Part shown: positions 15,244 to 24,349 of the stretch, piece after piece
How positions within the stretch are numbered: position 1 is the first letter of the stretch
Layout of the letters: the number at the start of each line of letters is the position of its first letter
Source of the DNA: Streptosporangium subroseum
GTDB lineage: Bacteria; Actinomycetota; Actinomycetes; Streptosporangiales; Streptosporangiaceae
Length of the DNA stretch: 64,000 nt
Direction of reading: 5' to 3'
NCBI RefSeq assembly: GCF_900188345.1
Contig: NZ_FZOD01000025.1
Location: 1 to 64,000, forward strand
The notes under the pieces: model-generated
Told to the model about the DNA's origin: nothing
The model's input: the letters and a program-made list of their open reading frames with translations, nothing else
The model's database searches: none
Translations under genes and position numbers: made by a program

Positions 15244-17274
15244 ATGAGTTACCGAGTCGCCATGGACATCGGCGGTACCTTCACCGACGTGGTCCGCTAT
15301 GACGAAAGGACCGGGGCCGTGGTGGCCTCCAAGGTCCCGAGCACTCCCGGCGACCTGGTCGAGGGTGTGTTCTCCGCGCTCGGGCAGGTCGTGGATGACC
15401 TGTCCGGGATCTCCCACTTCGTCCACGGCACCACCCAGGGTCTCAACGCGCTGCTGGAGCGCAAGGGCGGGCGGACGTTGCTGCTGAGCAGCCAGGGGGT
15501 CAGGGACGTCTACCAGATCGCCCGGGGCAACGGGGCCGAGGCGGTCGAGCGCTGCCGTAAACCCGAGTCCCTGGTGCCCAGGTCGGACGTCATGGAGATC
15601 GCCGGGCAGCTGGACACCCGCGGCGAGGAACTCATACCCCTGAACGAGGACGCCGTCCGCGCGGCCGCCCGGAGGGTCAGAAGCGAGCGGTTCGACGCGA
15701 TCGCGGTCTGCCTGCTGTTCAGCCACGTCAACCCGGCCCACGAGATCCGCGTGAGGGAGATCCTCATCGAGGAGCTGGGCGAGGACGTGCTCGTCGTCCT
15801 GTCCCACGAGGTCGCCCGCGAATGGCGCGAGGCCGAGCGGACCTCCTCCGCCGTGCTGGAGGCCTACACGGGCCCCACGGTCCGCAACTACCTGGGCAGG
15901 GTCGAGGAACGGTCCGCCGAGTGCGGCCTGACGGTCCCCGTGCACGTCATGCAGTCCTCCGGTGGCCTGGTCACCGCCGACTACGCTATGCGGCGGCCCC
16001 TGCAGACCCTGCTGTCGGGCCCGGTGGGCGGCGCCATGGGCGGCGTCGCGGCGACCTGGCTCCTGGGCCGCGAGAACGCCATCTGCATGGACATGGGCGG
16101 CACCTCCTTCGATGTCTCCCTCGTGGTCGGCGGGCGTCCCGACATCAGCGCCGAGGCCCGCGTCGAGGGATTCCCCGTGCTGATGCCGATCGTGAACCTC
16201 CACACGATCGGCGCGGGCGGCGGCTCCATCGCCTACGCCGAGGCCGGGACCCTGCGGGTCGGCCCCGAGTCGGCGGGAGCCGTGCCCGGCCCCGCCTGCT
16301 ACGGCCAGGGCGGCATCCAGCCGACCGTCACCGACGCCAACGTCGTGCTCGGCCGGATGGACCCCGCCTGGTTCGCGGGTGGGCTGATGTCCCTGAACGC
16401 CCGGGCGGCCAGTACGGCGATCTGCAACCTGGCGCGCGAGCTCCGCCTGGAGACACGCCAGATCGCCGAAGGCATCTGCAGCGTGGCCAACGCCAAGATG
16501 GCCCAGGCCATCCGGACCCTCACCGTCGAGCGCGGCGTCGAGGCTCGCGACTTCGCGCTGGTCGCCTTCGGCGGCGCGGGCGCGATGCACGCGGTCTTCA
16601 TCGCCCGCGAGCTCGGCATCTCCGAGGTGATCGTCCCCCGGTTCCCCGGCGCGTTCTCCGCCTGGGGCATGCTGGAGGCCGATGTCCGCCGCGACCTCAC
16701 CCACCCCTACTTCCGCGCGGGCGAGGATCTGAACTGCGCCGACATGTCGGCCCGGCTCCTGGAGCTGGAGGCCCGGACCCTCGATGCGCTGACCGGTCAG
16801 GGCGTGGAGGCCTCCCGGATGTGCGTCGAGGTCGCGGTGGACATGCGCTACGAGGGCCAGGACCACGCGCTGACCATCCCCCTGGACAGCGCGGACGAGC
16901 CCTGTGTCCCCGGTTTCCTCGACCGGATCACGGCCCGTCACGCCGAGGAGTACACCAGGCGGTACGGCTACACGGCCCCCGAGGTGCCGGTGGAGTTCGT
17001 GATGCTGCGCGGCACCGGCTTCGGCACCTTCCCCCGGGGGGTCTCCGCCGTCCTCGACTCCGAGCCGTGCGACGAGGCGCGGGTCGTACGGGATGTGGTC
17101 TTCGACGGTGAGGTGCACCCCACCCCGGTGCTGCGCCGCAGCGGCCTGCGCGGCGAGCTCGCCGGTCCGGCGATCGTGGTCGAGGAGACCGCGACCACGG
17201 TGATCCCCCCCGGCTGCCTGGCCTCGGTCGACGACAACGGATTCCTGATCATCAGGGTGTGCGATCAAAAATGA
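15244..17274 (+). CDS. hyuA: Hydantoinase/oxoprolinase subunit A (HyuA type)
   Basis: 676 residues from ATG 15244 (MSYRVAMDIGGTFTDVV). The N-terminal actin-like ATPase motif DIGGTFTD and HGTTQGLNALLERKG are followed by MQSSGGLVT, CMDMGGTSFDVSLV and IGAGGGSIA of the Hydantoinase_A domain, then a C-terminal domain. The family does ATP-dependent opening of hydantoin, 5-oxoproline or related lactams, usually with a HyuB partner. No hyuB is adjacent. It converges on the PucR end of a minus-strand operon that holds a second HyuA-like gene and a DUF917 gene, so a shared cyclic amide substrate is likely (inference). Confidence 0.88.
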   Translation: MSYRVAMDIGGTFTDVVRYDERTGAVVASKVPSTPGDLVEGVFSALGQVVDDLSGISHFVHGTTQGLNALLERKGGRTLLLSSQGVRDVYQIARGNGAEAVERCRKPESLVPRSDVMEIAGQLDTRGEELIPLNEDAVRAAARRVRSERFDAIAVCLLFSHVNPAHEIRVREILIEELGEDVLVVLSHEVAREWREAERTSSAVLEAYTGPTVRNYLGRVEERSAECGLTVPVHVMQSSGGLVTADYAMRRPLQTLLSGPVGGAMGGVAATWLLGRENAICMDMGGTSFDVSLVVGGRPDISAEARVEGFPVLMPIVNLHTIGAGGGSIAYAEAGTLRVGPESAGAVPGPACYGQGGIQPTVTDANVVLGRMDPAWFAGGLMSLNARAASTAICNLARELRLETRQIAEGICSVANAKMAQAIRTLTVERGVEARDFALVAFGGAGAMHAVFIARELGISEVIVPRFPGAFSAWGMLEADVRRDLTHPYFRAGEDLNCADMSARLLELEARTLDALTGQGVEASRMCVEVAVDMRYEGQDHALTIPLDSADEPCVPGFLDRITARHAEEYTRRYGYTAPEVPVEFVMLRGTGFGTFPRGVSAVLDSEPCDEARVVRDVVFDGEVHPTPVLRRSGLRGELAGPAIVVEETATTVIPPGCLASVDDNGFLIIRVCDQK

Positions 17275-17321
17275 CGATCGGGCCGGCTCCGTTGATCCGC
17301 GTCGACTCACATGATGCGGAT

Positions 17322-18866
17322 CTACCCGACGGGCCGGGACCGGAGGACGTGGGCCGCCAGGTGAAGGGCCAGCCGGGTCCCCGGGTCGTCCACGTCGAAG
17401 CCCGCGGCGCGGATCCGCTCCAGGCGGGTGGTGACGGTGTTGCGGTGGACGCCGAGACGCTCGGCGGCGCGGGAGGCCCCGCCCTCGTCCAGGACGGCGG
17501 TGAGGGTCTCCAGCAGCGTCCCGTCGCGGTCCACGCTCAGCAGCGGGCCCAGGATCATCTGGGCCGGGGCGCGCAGGACACCACCCGGCAGGGCGGCCAG
17601 CAGCTTGGCCGGGCCCATCCGGTCGGCCCGCGCGACCACGCCGGCCGGGGAGACGAACGCCGCGGCCTCCGCTCCGAGCAGCGACTCATCCATGATGCCG
17701 AGATCGGGCACCTGAGCGCCGACCCCCGCCGCGCAGGGCATCGGCAGGGCGGCGAGGCACTCGGCCAGGCGGATGGCGAGCCGTTCGGGGGGCAGCGCCG
17801 ACCATCCCGCCCAGCTCTCCTCCCGGCGCAGCACGGGTCCGGGCCCCACGGTCGCGGCGATGACCGATCCGATCATCTGCAGGTCGTCCAGGTCGGCGTC
17901 ATGGGGCCGGATGGCGTAGGCGGTGAGCGGGCCGGCGACCGGCCAGCGGAGGGCGACCGCCCGCGCGAGCGTTCCGTCCCCGCTCGCCTCCAGATCCGCT
18001 TCCGGCGGCGTTCCCTGCGCCGCTCCCTGCGGCACCGCCCCTTCCCCGCCGTCCCCGATCCGCCCGTAGGGCGACGTCCGCGACGAGGCGAGGGTGAGCA
18101 GCCGGGTGGCGAGAGCCGACTGCAGGGCGACATCCCGCTCGGCGGCGAGCCGCTCGATGGCCGCCCACGCGATCAGCGGGGTGACCGCCAGCGCCAGAAC
18201 GGCGTTCACCACCGACGGCCAGCCGGGAGACTGGAAGGAGCCGTGGGCCACGAGGATCGCCAGCGTGCCGCCGCTCGCGTCGGGGATGTCCACCTCCGCG
18301 AGCGAGGGCCCCTGAGCCCGGCGGCCCGCCAGATGCGAACCCCACGGGTCCAGCAGGGCCACCGCGTTCCCCTGCAGTTCGGAGTTGAGCACGCCGAGCA
18401 CTCGCCGGGCAGAGGGCCCCGCCTCGGCCAGCCTGGTCGCGCAGCGGGCCACGAGCTGGGTCCTGGCCGCCTCGGGGCGGGCCGCCGCCGACGCCACCCG
18501 TACGGCTGTCACCAGCGGATCCTCATCCACGAAGATCAACGTCACGCCGAGCCGCTCGGCCAGTCCCGCGCCGGATCCGGCGCTCATTCCGGCCGACGAC
18601 GCGATGACGCACGCGGCGGCCTGCTCCCAGGCTCTGCGCATGGCCATCTCCACCGCCCAGCCGCCGCTGGCGGCCTGGCCGACCAGCACCACCGCCGTGT
18701 GGGGCGGCACCGAACCAAGCGTCGCCAGATCGTCGACGATCCGGACCTGGCGCACCGGATTCTCCCCCGTGCCCCACATCCGGGCCCCGGCCAGCGGTCC
18801 CCCGTTGACCAGCTCGGCCACCGTGACCGGGACCTCCCAGTCCCGCCGCCCCCGCGACTCGATCAC
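17322..18866 (-). CDS. PucR/CdaR-type transcriptional regulator
   Basis: 514 residues. The C-terminal PucR helix-turn-helix (HTH_30) is ASRAAERLGVHRNTVTTRLE followed by RLALHLAAHVL. The N-terminal half contains a purine-catabolism/PucR-like sensory domain with VADLVNGG-type features (VAELVNGGPLAGARM). PucR regulators control purine, allantoin and hydantoin breakdown. It is last in the minus-strand order MFS - HyuA-like - DUF917 - PucR, with a 40-bp gap after the DUF917 stop, so it probably regulates this operon and perhaps the convergent hyuA. Confidence 0.88.
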   Translation of the reverse strand: MIESRGRRDWEVPVTVAELVNGGPLAGARMWGTGENPVRQVRIVDDLATLGSVPPHTAVVLVGQAASGGWAVEMAMRRAWEQAAACVIASSAGMSAGSGAGLAERLGVTLIFVDEDPLVTAVRVASAAARPEAARTQLVARCATRLAEAGPSARRVLGVLNSELQGNAVALLDPWGSHLAGRRAQGPSLAEVDIPDASGGTLAILVAHGSFQSPGWPSVVNAVLALAVTPLIAWAAIERLAAERDVALQSALATRLLTLASSRTSPYGRIGDGGEGAVPQGAAQGTPPEADLEASGDGTLARAVALRWPVAGPLTAYAIRPHDADLDDLQMIGSVIAATVGPGPVLRREESWAGWSALPPERLAIRLAECLAALPMPCAAGVGAQVPDLGIMDESLLGAEAAAFVSPAGVVARADRMGPAKLLAALPGGVLRAPAQMILGPLLSVDRDGTLLETLTAVLDEGGASRAAERLGVHRNTVTTRLERIRAAGFDVDDPGTRLALHLAAHVLRSRPVG

Positions 18867-18906
18867 GGCTCCTCCCCCGGTCCTCTCACGCCGGGCCCGC
18901 CCGCCG

Positions 18907-19962
18907 TCACAACGGCACCCCGAACGCCCGCGGCCCGCCCAGTGCGATGCCCTCCTCGGTGTGCCACACCGGCGCCGCTCTCACCACCATGACCTCCACC
19001 TCCAGTCCCGGGGCCACCTTGTCGACGTCGACCACCATGCCGTCCACCGTCGAGATCATGCAGATCTGGTCGGGTGCCATGGCCACCATCGCCCCGTCTG
19101 CCAGGGCGAACACGATCTCATTGTGCGCCTCCAGGCGGATGAGCCTGCCGAGCCCCTCGCGCTCCTCGACCACGATGCTGGACGGCAGCGACGGCAGCGT
19201 CAGATCCATGCCGTGCCCGGTGCTGCTCTCCACCGCGACGATCCGGCCCCTGCACAGGGTCCGCACGCCGTACGGCGCGGCGACGGAGCGCGGCGCCCCC
19301 GGCACGCCCGCCTCCATCAGGCGGCTGACCGTGCCGGGGACCAGGACGCGTGCCAGCACCTCGGCGGTCATCGGATAGCAGGCGGTCACCGTCCAGCCAC
19401 CCAGGGCCAGGACCAGCGGGCGGATCAGCTCCTCCACCCGGTCCGGCGCGGTGTCCAGCACCACCACGTCATCGGCGGGGCCGGCCATCACGAGTGGCGT
19501 GGCGCTGACCCCGCCCAGGGTGTAGCTGCTCTGCTTGATCAGCGGGAAGACCCTCCCGCTGCCGTCTCCGTCCACCAGCGGCACCCCCAGCAGCGCCGCG
19601 GTGATCACCGGGAGCAGCGCGCTCTCCGCGTCGAGGTTGAGCGCCACCACGGCGCCGATCTTCTGGCCGAGCCGGCGCTCCAGCCCGCGGATCACTCGCA
19701 CGGGCTCGTTCCCTCCGGGCAGGCGCTCGCTGAGCGCCGTGCTGGAGCCGACAAGACAGATCGCGGCGCAGATCGTCTGAGGCGGCAGGTCGGCGGCGCG
19801 GCTCACCCGCACCCCGTCCCCGAGCACCGACCTGGCCCAGTCGAGCGTGAGGTGGAAGGAGAGCTCGGCCGCGCCGGTGGCGAAGAGCTGTGATCCGGCG
19901 GCGAAGGCGTCGAGCGACATCGAGTCGATCTTCGGGTGCGTCCCTTCGACGGTGGGGCTCAC
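18907..19962 (-). CDS. DUF917 family protein (S-methyl thiohydantoin desulfurase type)
   Basis: 351 residues starting with GTG at 19962, overlapping the upstream stop (GTGA). Characteristic DUF917 features are the LNLDAESALLPVITAALLGVP stretch (residues 110-135), VDGDGSGRVFPLIKQSSYTL, and the C-terminal domain containing CMISTVDG-like MISTVDGMVVD. Family members act on thiohydantoins and usually neighbour HyuA proteins. Here it follows a HyuA-like gene in the same operon, which supports a role in (thio)hydantoin breakdown; the exact substrate is unknown. Confidence 0.85.
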   Translation of the reverse strand: MSPTVEGTHPKIDSMSLDAFAAGSQLFATGAAELSFHLTLDWARSVLGDGVRVSRAADLPPQTICAAICLVGSSTALSERLPGGNEPVRVIRGLERRLGQKIGAVVALNLDAESALLPVITAALLGVPLVDGDGSGRVFPLIKQSSYTLGGVSATPLVMAGPADDVVVLDTAPDRVEELIRPLVLALGGWTVTACYPMTAEVLARVLVPGTVSRLMEAGVPGAPRSVAAPYGVRTLCRGRIVAVESSTGHGMDLTLPSLPSSIVVEEREGLGRLIRLEAHNEIVFALADGAMVAMAPDQICMISTVDGMVVDVDKVAPGLEVEVMVVRAAPVWHTEEGIALGGPRAFGVPL

Positions 19963-21131
19963 AGGATCGCCCCCTCCGCCTTGACCTCGACCCGGAAGAG
20001 GCCGTCGGGCAGGTAGGACAGCGGGTTGACGATCGTGCCGGTGACGCGGGCGGAGCCCGGGGCGGCCCCGGCGCTCACCGCGCGGGTCAGTGCCTCGTCC
20101 CGGGTGGCGTCGAGCGCGCGGTCGAGCTCGGCGCGGCCCTTGGCCTGCACGATCCGCTCCACGTCGACCGTGGGTCTGGCCAGCGCCGCGCCGTAGGCCA
20201 CCGCCAGCTCGGCCCGCTCCGGCACCTGCCAGCCCGGACCCGCCTGCCGGGCGTAGGGCCCCACCGCCACCCCCTCCGACGCCGACACGACCAGCGGCAG
20301 CCGCACGTTCAGCGGGACGAGCGTGTCGCGCCGATCACCGATCCTGGGCATTCCCCCGGTCACGAGGCCGGTGCGCACCACGGCCCCCCGCTCCTGCACC
20401 GCGGTTTCTCCCCGTCCCGCCAGCGCCGCGCCGCCGCGCAGCGCGCAGGTGAAGGCACCCAGATAACAGATCAGCGGATAGCGGCGGAAGTAGTGGGCGG
20501 AGACCAGCCCCGCCCCGCTCCTGGCGAAAAAAACGGAGACTCCCGGCAGGTCGCGGGCCATCCGATCGGCGATCCTGGCCGCATGCGGGCCGAGCGCCGC
20601 GTTCAGGATCGCGCTGTTCTCCCGTTCCCGCAGCCCGGCCCGGCCGAACTCGTACGACAGGGTGATCCGCGCCCCGGGCACCTCGTCCGCGATGATCTCG
20701 GCGACGGCCAGCTCGTGGTGGGGCAGGATGGGCGACCCGGTCGCGGTCACCGCGAAGTCCGTCAGGCCGCACTCCGCCGCGAATCGGGCCACCGCGTCGG
20801 TGTCCAGCTCGGTGATCGGCCGGCCGGTGAGGCTGTGCCCGCCCCGCACCACCGTCCCCACCCCCGAGTCCTCGGGCCAGCCGACCAGCGGGCCGAGCCC
20901 CGGAGGGCAGGGATTCGAGACCCGGATCACCGCCACCGGCGCCCGCCGTACGCCGTCCAGGTCCACCGCCACCGCCGCGCCCCTGGGCGTCATCGACGGC
21001 GCCCGTCGCATCCCGTCCGGGTACGTCACGACCGGTAAGGTCCCGGCCGTCACCTGCACCTCGGTCAGGACGTCACCATGGACGGCCACCGTCACCGTCT
21101 CATGTCGTCCGAGATCAACACCGATGATCAT
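19959..21131 (-). CDS. HyuA-like hydantoinase/oxoprolinase family protein, short form
   Basis: 390 residues from ATG 21131, overlapping the transporter stop (ATGA). The N-terminus IGVDLGRHETVTVAV is a variant of the HyuA nucleotide-binding strand-turn, with the usual GGTFTD replaced. Later segments SYEFGRAGLRERENSAILNA and FFARSGAGLVSAHYF correspond to the HyuA equivalents (SHEVxxEWREYERxxSxVLNA, QSSGGLVxxE). At 390 residues it is much shorter than the 676-residue HyuA. Altered ATPase motifs suggest it may be regulatory or have a narrower activity. A longer open frame reaching to 22535 is a shadow of the transporter gene. Confidence 0.75.
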   Translation of the reverse strand: MIIGVDLGRHETVTVAVHGDVLTEVQVTAGTLPVVTYPDGMRRAPSMTPRGAAVAVDLDGVRRAPVAVIRVSNPCPPGLGPLVGWPEDSGVGTVVRGGHSLTGRPITELDTDAVARFAAECGLTDFAVTATGSPILPHHELAVAEIIADEVPGARITLSYEFGRAGLRERENSAILNAALGPHAARIADRMARDLPGVSVFFARSGAGLVSAHYFRRYPLICYLGAFTCALRGGAALAGRGETAVQERGAVVRTGLVTGGMPRIGDRRDTLVPLNVRLPLVVSASEGVAVGPYARQAGPGWQVPERAELAVAYGAALARPTVDVERIVQAKGRAELDRALDATRDEALTRAVSAGAAPGSARVTGTIVNPLSYLPDGLFRVEVKAEGAIL

Positions 21132-22465
21132 TCCAGAACGCGCCCCTCGGTCTCCGGCAGCGGGACGGCCAGCAGGGCGGTGAGCACCATGAACGCGTTG
21201 ATCACCAGCATGGTCGTGGTGAATCCGGTGGCGTGTGCGAGCAGCATGCCCACGGCGGCGGGAGCGACGGTGGTGGAGACGAGCTGGGCGGCGGTCGCCC
21301 AGGAGTAGCCGGTGCCGCGTAGCGCGGTCGGGTAGAACTCGCCGTTCCAGGTGTTCCACACGCCCCAGGCGCCCAGGCTGAAGAACGACAGGATGAAGTT
21401 GCCGACGTACAGGCCGGTCATCGTGGACGCGATGGCGAAGTAGAACCCGCCGAGCGCCGCGGCCACCACGTAGACCAGGAAGACCTTCTTGCGGCCGAAC
21501 CGGCCGGTCAGCAGCGACGCGCTGACGTATCCGGGGATCGTCACGAGCGCGCTGAGCGCGGCGAAGCCGAGGCTCGCGTCCAGGCTCAGGCCTCTCTCCC
21601 ACAGGAGTGTGGGCAGCCAGGTCTGCAGGCCCCAGTAGCCCCAGTTGAAGGCGAAGTTCAGCACCAGCATCACCAGGGTGATCGGGCGCAGCCTCCCCCG
21701 GAGCAGATCCAGGGGGTGGCCCATCCGCTTGACGCCGACGATGAAAACCGCGTCGGAGTCGGGGCTGCCCAGCTCCCGCAGCACCGCCCCTGCCTCGTCC
21801 TGACGGTCCCGTGCGGCCAGCCAGTAGGGCGACTCGGGCACCCAGGCCCGGATCACGAACGCCCAGAGTCCGGCCAGCGCGCTGGCGATCGTGACCACGT
21901 GCCAGCCCAGGCTGCCCAGGGTCACCGAGGCCGCGATGGCGGCGAGCACCCCGATCGGCCAGCCGATCGACAGGTAGACCGCCGCCCTGCCCCGGCTTCT
22001 GGTGGGCAGCAGTTCCAGAAAATAGGGGAAGGTGACGGTGTAGACGCCGGCCAGGGCGAACCCGGAGGCCACCCGCAGCGCCATCAGCGTCACCATGTCC
22101 GGCGCGAACGCCGAGGCGAGCGCGATCACCCCGTAGGCGATCAGGGACCAGAAGCAGGTGGGCCGGCGGCCTATCCGGTCCGAGAGCGGACCCCAGATCA
22201 GCGTGCCGGGGATCATGCCGAGCGCGACGGCCGACAGCACCATCCCGATCCCGCCCTCGTCGATCCCGAAGGCCCTCCTGAAGTCCCCGGTGACGTAGAT
22301 GAGGGCGACCTGTTCCCAGGATTCGATGACAAACGCGACGAACAGCGCCAGCGCGATCAGGACGTGCCTGCGAGTGAACGGCATCCGGTCGAAGGCCGCG
22401 CCGATCGGCAGCCTCCGGACTTCGGTCGCGATCACGGCGATCTCCGGGAAACAGGCGTGAGGCAT
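21128..22465 (-). CDS. Major facilitator superfamily transporter
   Basis: 445 residues with about 12 membrane segments. MFS motif A is visible as GPLSDRIGRRP between helices 2 and 3 and again in diverged form as ASLLTGRFGRKKVFL in the second half. The overall pattern is of the sugar/aromatic-acid/sialate proton symporter class. It is the promoter-proximal gene of the hydantoin-type operon, so import of the cyclic substrate is likely. The start could be 22465 or a GTG about 10 codons downstream. Confidence 0.87.
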   Translation of the reverse strand: MPHACFPEIAVIATEVRRLPIGAAFDRMPFTRRHVLIALALFVAFVIESWEQVALIYVTGDFRRAFGIDEGGIGMVLSAVALGMIPGTLIWGPLSDRIGRRPTCFWSLIAYGVIALASAFAPDMVTLMALRVASGFALAGVYTVTFPYFLELLPTRSRGRAAVYLSIGWPIGVLAAIAASVTLGSLGWHVVTIASALAGLWAFVIRAWVPESPYWLAARDRQDEAGAVLRELGSPDSDAVFIVGVKRMGHPLDLLRGRLRPITLVMLVLNFAFNWGYWGLQTWLPTLLWERGLSLDASLGFAALSALVTIPGYVSASLLTGRFGRKKVFLVYVVAAALGGFYFAIASTMTGLYVGNFILSFFSLGAWGVWNTWNGEFYPTALRGTGYSWATAAQLVSTTVAPAAVGMLLAHATGFTTTMLVINAFMVLTALLAVPLPETEGRVLE

Positions 22466-22615
22466 TGCGGCGCCACAGGCCCAGCCTCCTCCCTCGGGCC
22501 TCTGCTAGGTGGCCCGTCCCAAGATGTCCCGCCATTCAGGATAACCACAGGTCAAGTGGCTTCTCCCCGCCCCGATCCACCGGCGTGCGCCGAGGCGCCC
22601 CCGCATGATGCCGAA

Positions 22616-22646
22616 GGTCGGGGCCGTCGGTCCGACGGCCCCGACC
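22616..22646 (-). terminator. Perfect 14-bp hairpin
   Basis: GGTCGGGGCCGTCG at 22616-22629 pairs with CGACGGCCCCGACC at 22633-22646 around a three-base loop. It lies about 40 bases beyond the stop of a minus-strand gene remnant (22688) and probably ends transcription from the cadmium-transporter direction. Confidence 0.7.
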
Positions 22647-22687
22647 CTCGTTCCGGGTGATCGGTGGCAGGCGGTGGGACCGGTCCG

Positions 22688-22840
22688 CTATCCGGCGTAG
22701 GTCTCGAACTCGGCGACCTTCGGCGCGCCGGTCGATCCGGTGATCTTGAAGGTGATCTTGCTCGGCGAGGTCGCGGCGAAGGTGACGGCGCCCGCCCCGC
22801 CGGCGATGAGGTAATGCCCGGGGCCCGCAGGCTGCCGGCT
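22688..22840 (-). pseudogene. C-terminal remnant of a discoidin (F5/8 type C)-like secreted protein
   Basis: The minus-strand frame ending at 22688 reads GAVTFAATSPSKITFKITG followed by APKVAEFETYAG. This matches the last two strands of F5/8-type C / carbohydrate-binding modules found at the ends of secreted glycosidases. The rest of the gene is missing: the frame runs straight into the cadmium-transporter gene at 22840. It marks one edge of the fragment-rich region. Confidence 0.5.
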
Positions 22841-23439
22841 CACACGCCGAAGGCGCCGCCTTCGATGAGGATGAGCGCGCCGATGGCGATCAGAACCACG
22901 GGCAGCAGGATGTGGCCCCAGCGGGCGAGGGCCTTGGCGATGACCGGGCGGGTGGCGAAGAACCGCCCGGCCAGGCACCACAGGGCGACCAGGACCAGGA
23001 AGACCGCGACGTACACGCTCATCCCGCCGGTGCCCGCGGTGGCGAAGACCGGCACGTAGACGCCGATGTTGTCGCCGCCGTTGGCGAAGGTGACCGCGGC
23101 GACCGCCGGCAGACCCGGCCCACCCGGCTTTACCTCCGCCTCCTCGCCCTCCCCGTCACGGTGGTTCTTCCACGCCTGCCAGGCGGCCTTGACGCCAAGG
23201 GCGAGCGGGAGCAACCCGAGGTAGGGGATGGCGGACTCGGGGAGGAACGTCGCGCCGAAGGCGGCGGCGACGGCCACGACCAAGATGGCGGCGAAGCCGA
23301 GATACTGGCCGCCCACGATCCGCACGGTCGAGCCGCGGTGTCCGGCGCCCTGGGCGAAGAACAGCGCCAGGATCACGATGTCGTCGATGTTGGTGACGGC
23401 GAACAGGCCGGCCGCCTGTCCGATGATTCCGAGGTTCAC
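22840..23439 (-). CDS. CadD-type cadmium/cation resistance transporter
   Basis: 199 residues, GTG start. It has five to six membrane segments. The family motif TNIDDIVILALFFAQ is near residue 16 and its partner AAVTFANGGDNIGVYVP is in the second half, giving the typical paired D-D/N-G-D-N membrane signature of CadD proteins. It exports or sequesters Cd2+ or a related cation. It is a single gene without an ArsR-type regulator beside it. The metal is a family inference. Confidence 0.85.
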   Translation of the reverse strand: MNLGIIGQAAGLFAVTNIDDIVILALFFAQGAGHRGSTVRIVGGQYLGFAAILVVAVAAAFGATFLPESAIPYLGLLPLALGVKAAWQAWKNHRDGEGEEAEVKPGGPGLPAVAAVTFANGGDNIGVYVPVFATAGTGGMSVYVAVFLVLVALWCLAGRFFATRPVIAKALARWGHILLPVVLIAIGALILIEGGAFGV

Positions 23440-23996
23440 GGGTGACGGTCTTCTCTCGATCGGGGGCGATCCATAGTGCCAGGCGACATGAGAGTGTCGA
23501 TGCGTGGACGTTCGGCCTGCCGCGCCTGATGCTCCCGAATCCCAGATCGTCGCCTCCGGTGCGACCGGTCGGTTCCGGTTCGGTCGCCGCGCCGGTGGGC
23601 GTCGTACATCGCGATGACCGCCCAGACGATCTCACGTTCCACCGCCGCCGCCTCCGCGCACCTCTTCGTCGGGTGACCTGCCTCACGGTAGGGGTGACGG
23701 GCGGATGCCGCGGCGGGCGGAGCGATCTCCGTGGCGGTGACGGCTCGGTGGGGTTCCATGGTCGGATACGGATCCGTGCCTCCCGATCCCGCAGGCAGGA
23801 CGCCATAAAGGCCGATCTCGATTTCGGAAAACAACGAAATCCGAAGGCCAACAAAAAGGGCGCCGGATCCCGCGGGGAATCAGCCGGAGGAACCGGCGGC
23901 GAAAACAATGATCTCATGCGTACTGAAATTCGAAAATATATCGACAGCCATGTCTAATTCGGTTTGTTATAGAGCGTTCCGGTCATGGGAAGTCCC
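23440..23996. other. Large intergenic region, no supported gene
   Basis: About 550 bp. An open frame of 171 codons on the plus strand is Arg/Ser-rich, resembles nothing and is treated as chance. The right end (about 23900-23970) is AT-rich and contains TTCGAAAATATATCGA, a probable promoter for the downstream PIG-L fragment. Confidence 0.5.
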
Positions 23997-24349
23997 ATGA
24001 CAAAAGAGCTACAGCCAATGCCCGATGATTGGACCCGCGCGCTGGCCATCGCCGCCCACCCCGACGACATGGAGTTCGGCGCCGCCGGCGCCGTCGCCGC
24101 CTGGACCGCGGCGGGTAAATCAGTCAGCTACCTTCTGGTCAGCCGCGGCGAGGCCGGCATCGACGGCATGCGCCCCGAGGAAGCGACGAAGATCCGGGAG
24201 GACGAGCAGCGGGCCAGCGCACGGATCGTCGGCGTCGACGAGGTCGAGTTCCTCGACTACGGCGACGGCACCATCGAGTACGGTCTCGCCCTGCGCCGCG
24301 ACCTCGCCGCCGCGATCCGCAGGCACCGACCCGAGTTGATCATCACGTT
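23997..24349 (+). pseudogene. Truncated PIG-L (LmbE) deacetylase
   Basis: The N-terminal 115 residues are a good PIG-L domain: ALAIAAHPDDMEFGAAGAVA with the zinc-binding HPDD, VSRGEAGIDG, and VEFLDYGDGTIEY. Homology stops abruptly after RPELIITL, where the C-terminal half with the second zinc histidine should begin; the frame then runs 24 unrelated codons to 24419. The break coincides with the 3' end of the ACP gene on the other strand (24343), so the downstream biosynthetic genes probably arrived by a rearrangement that cut this gene. It should be inactive. Confidence 0.75.

Noticed and set aside
15103..17310. 735-codon minus-strand frame across hyuA
   Set aside because: It has the composition of a mirror frame of hyuA, with no recognisable motifs.
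17294..17322. Hairpin GATCCGC/GCGGATC between convergent hyuA and PucR genes
   Set aside because: A 7-bp stem with a 15-base loop overlapping the PucR stop is weak evidence for a terminator.
19959..22535. A single 858-residue protein spanning the transporter and the HyuA-like gene
   Set aside because: The first 460 residues are an out-of-frame shadow of the MFS gene. The real start is ATG 21131 with an ATGA overlap.
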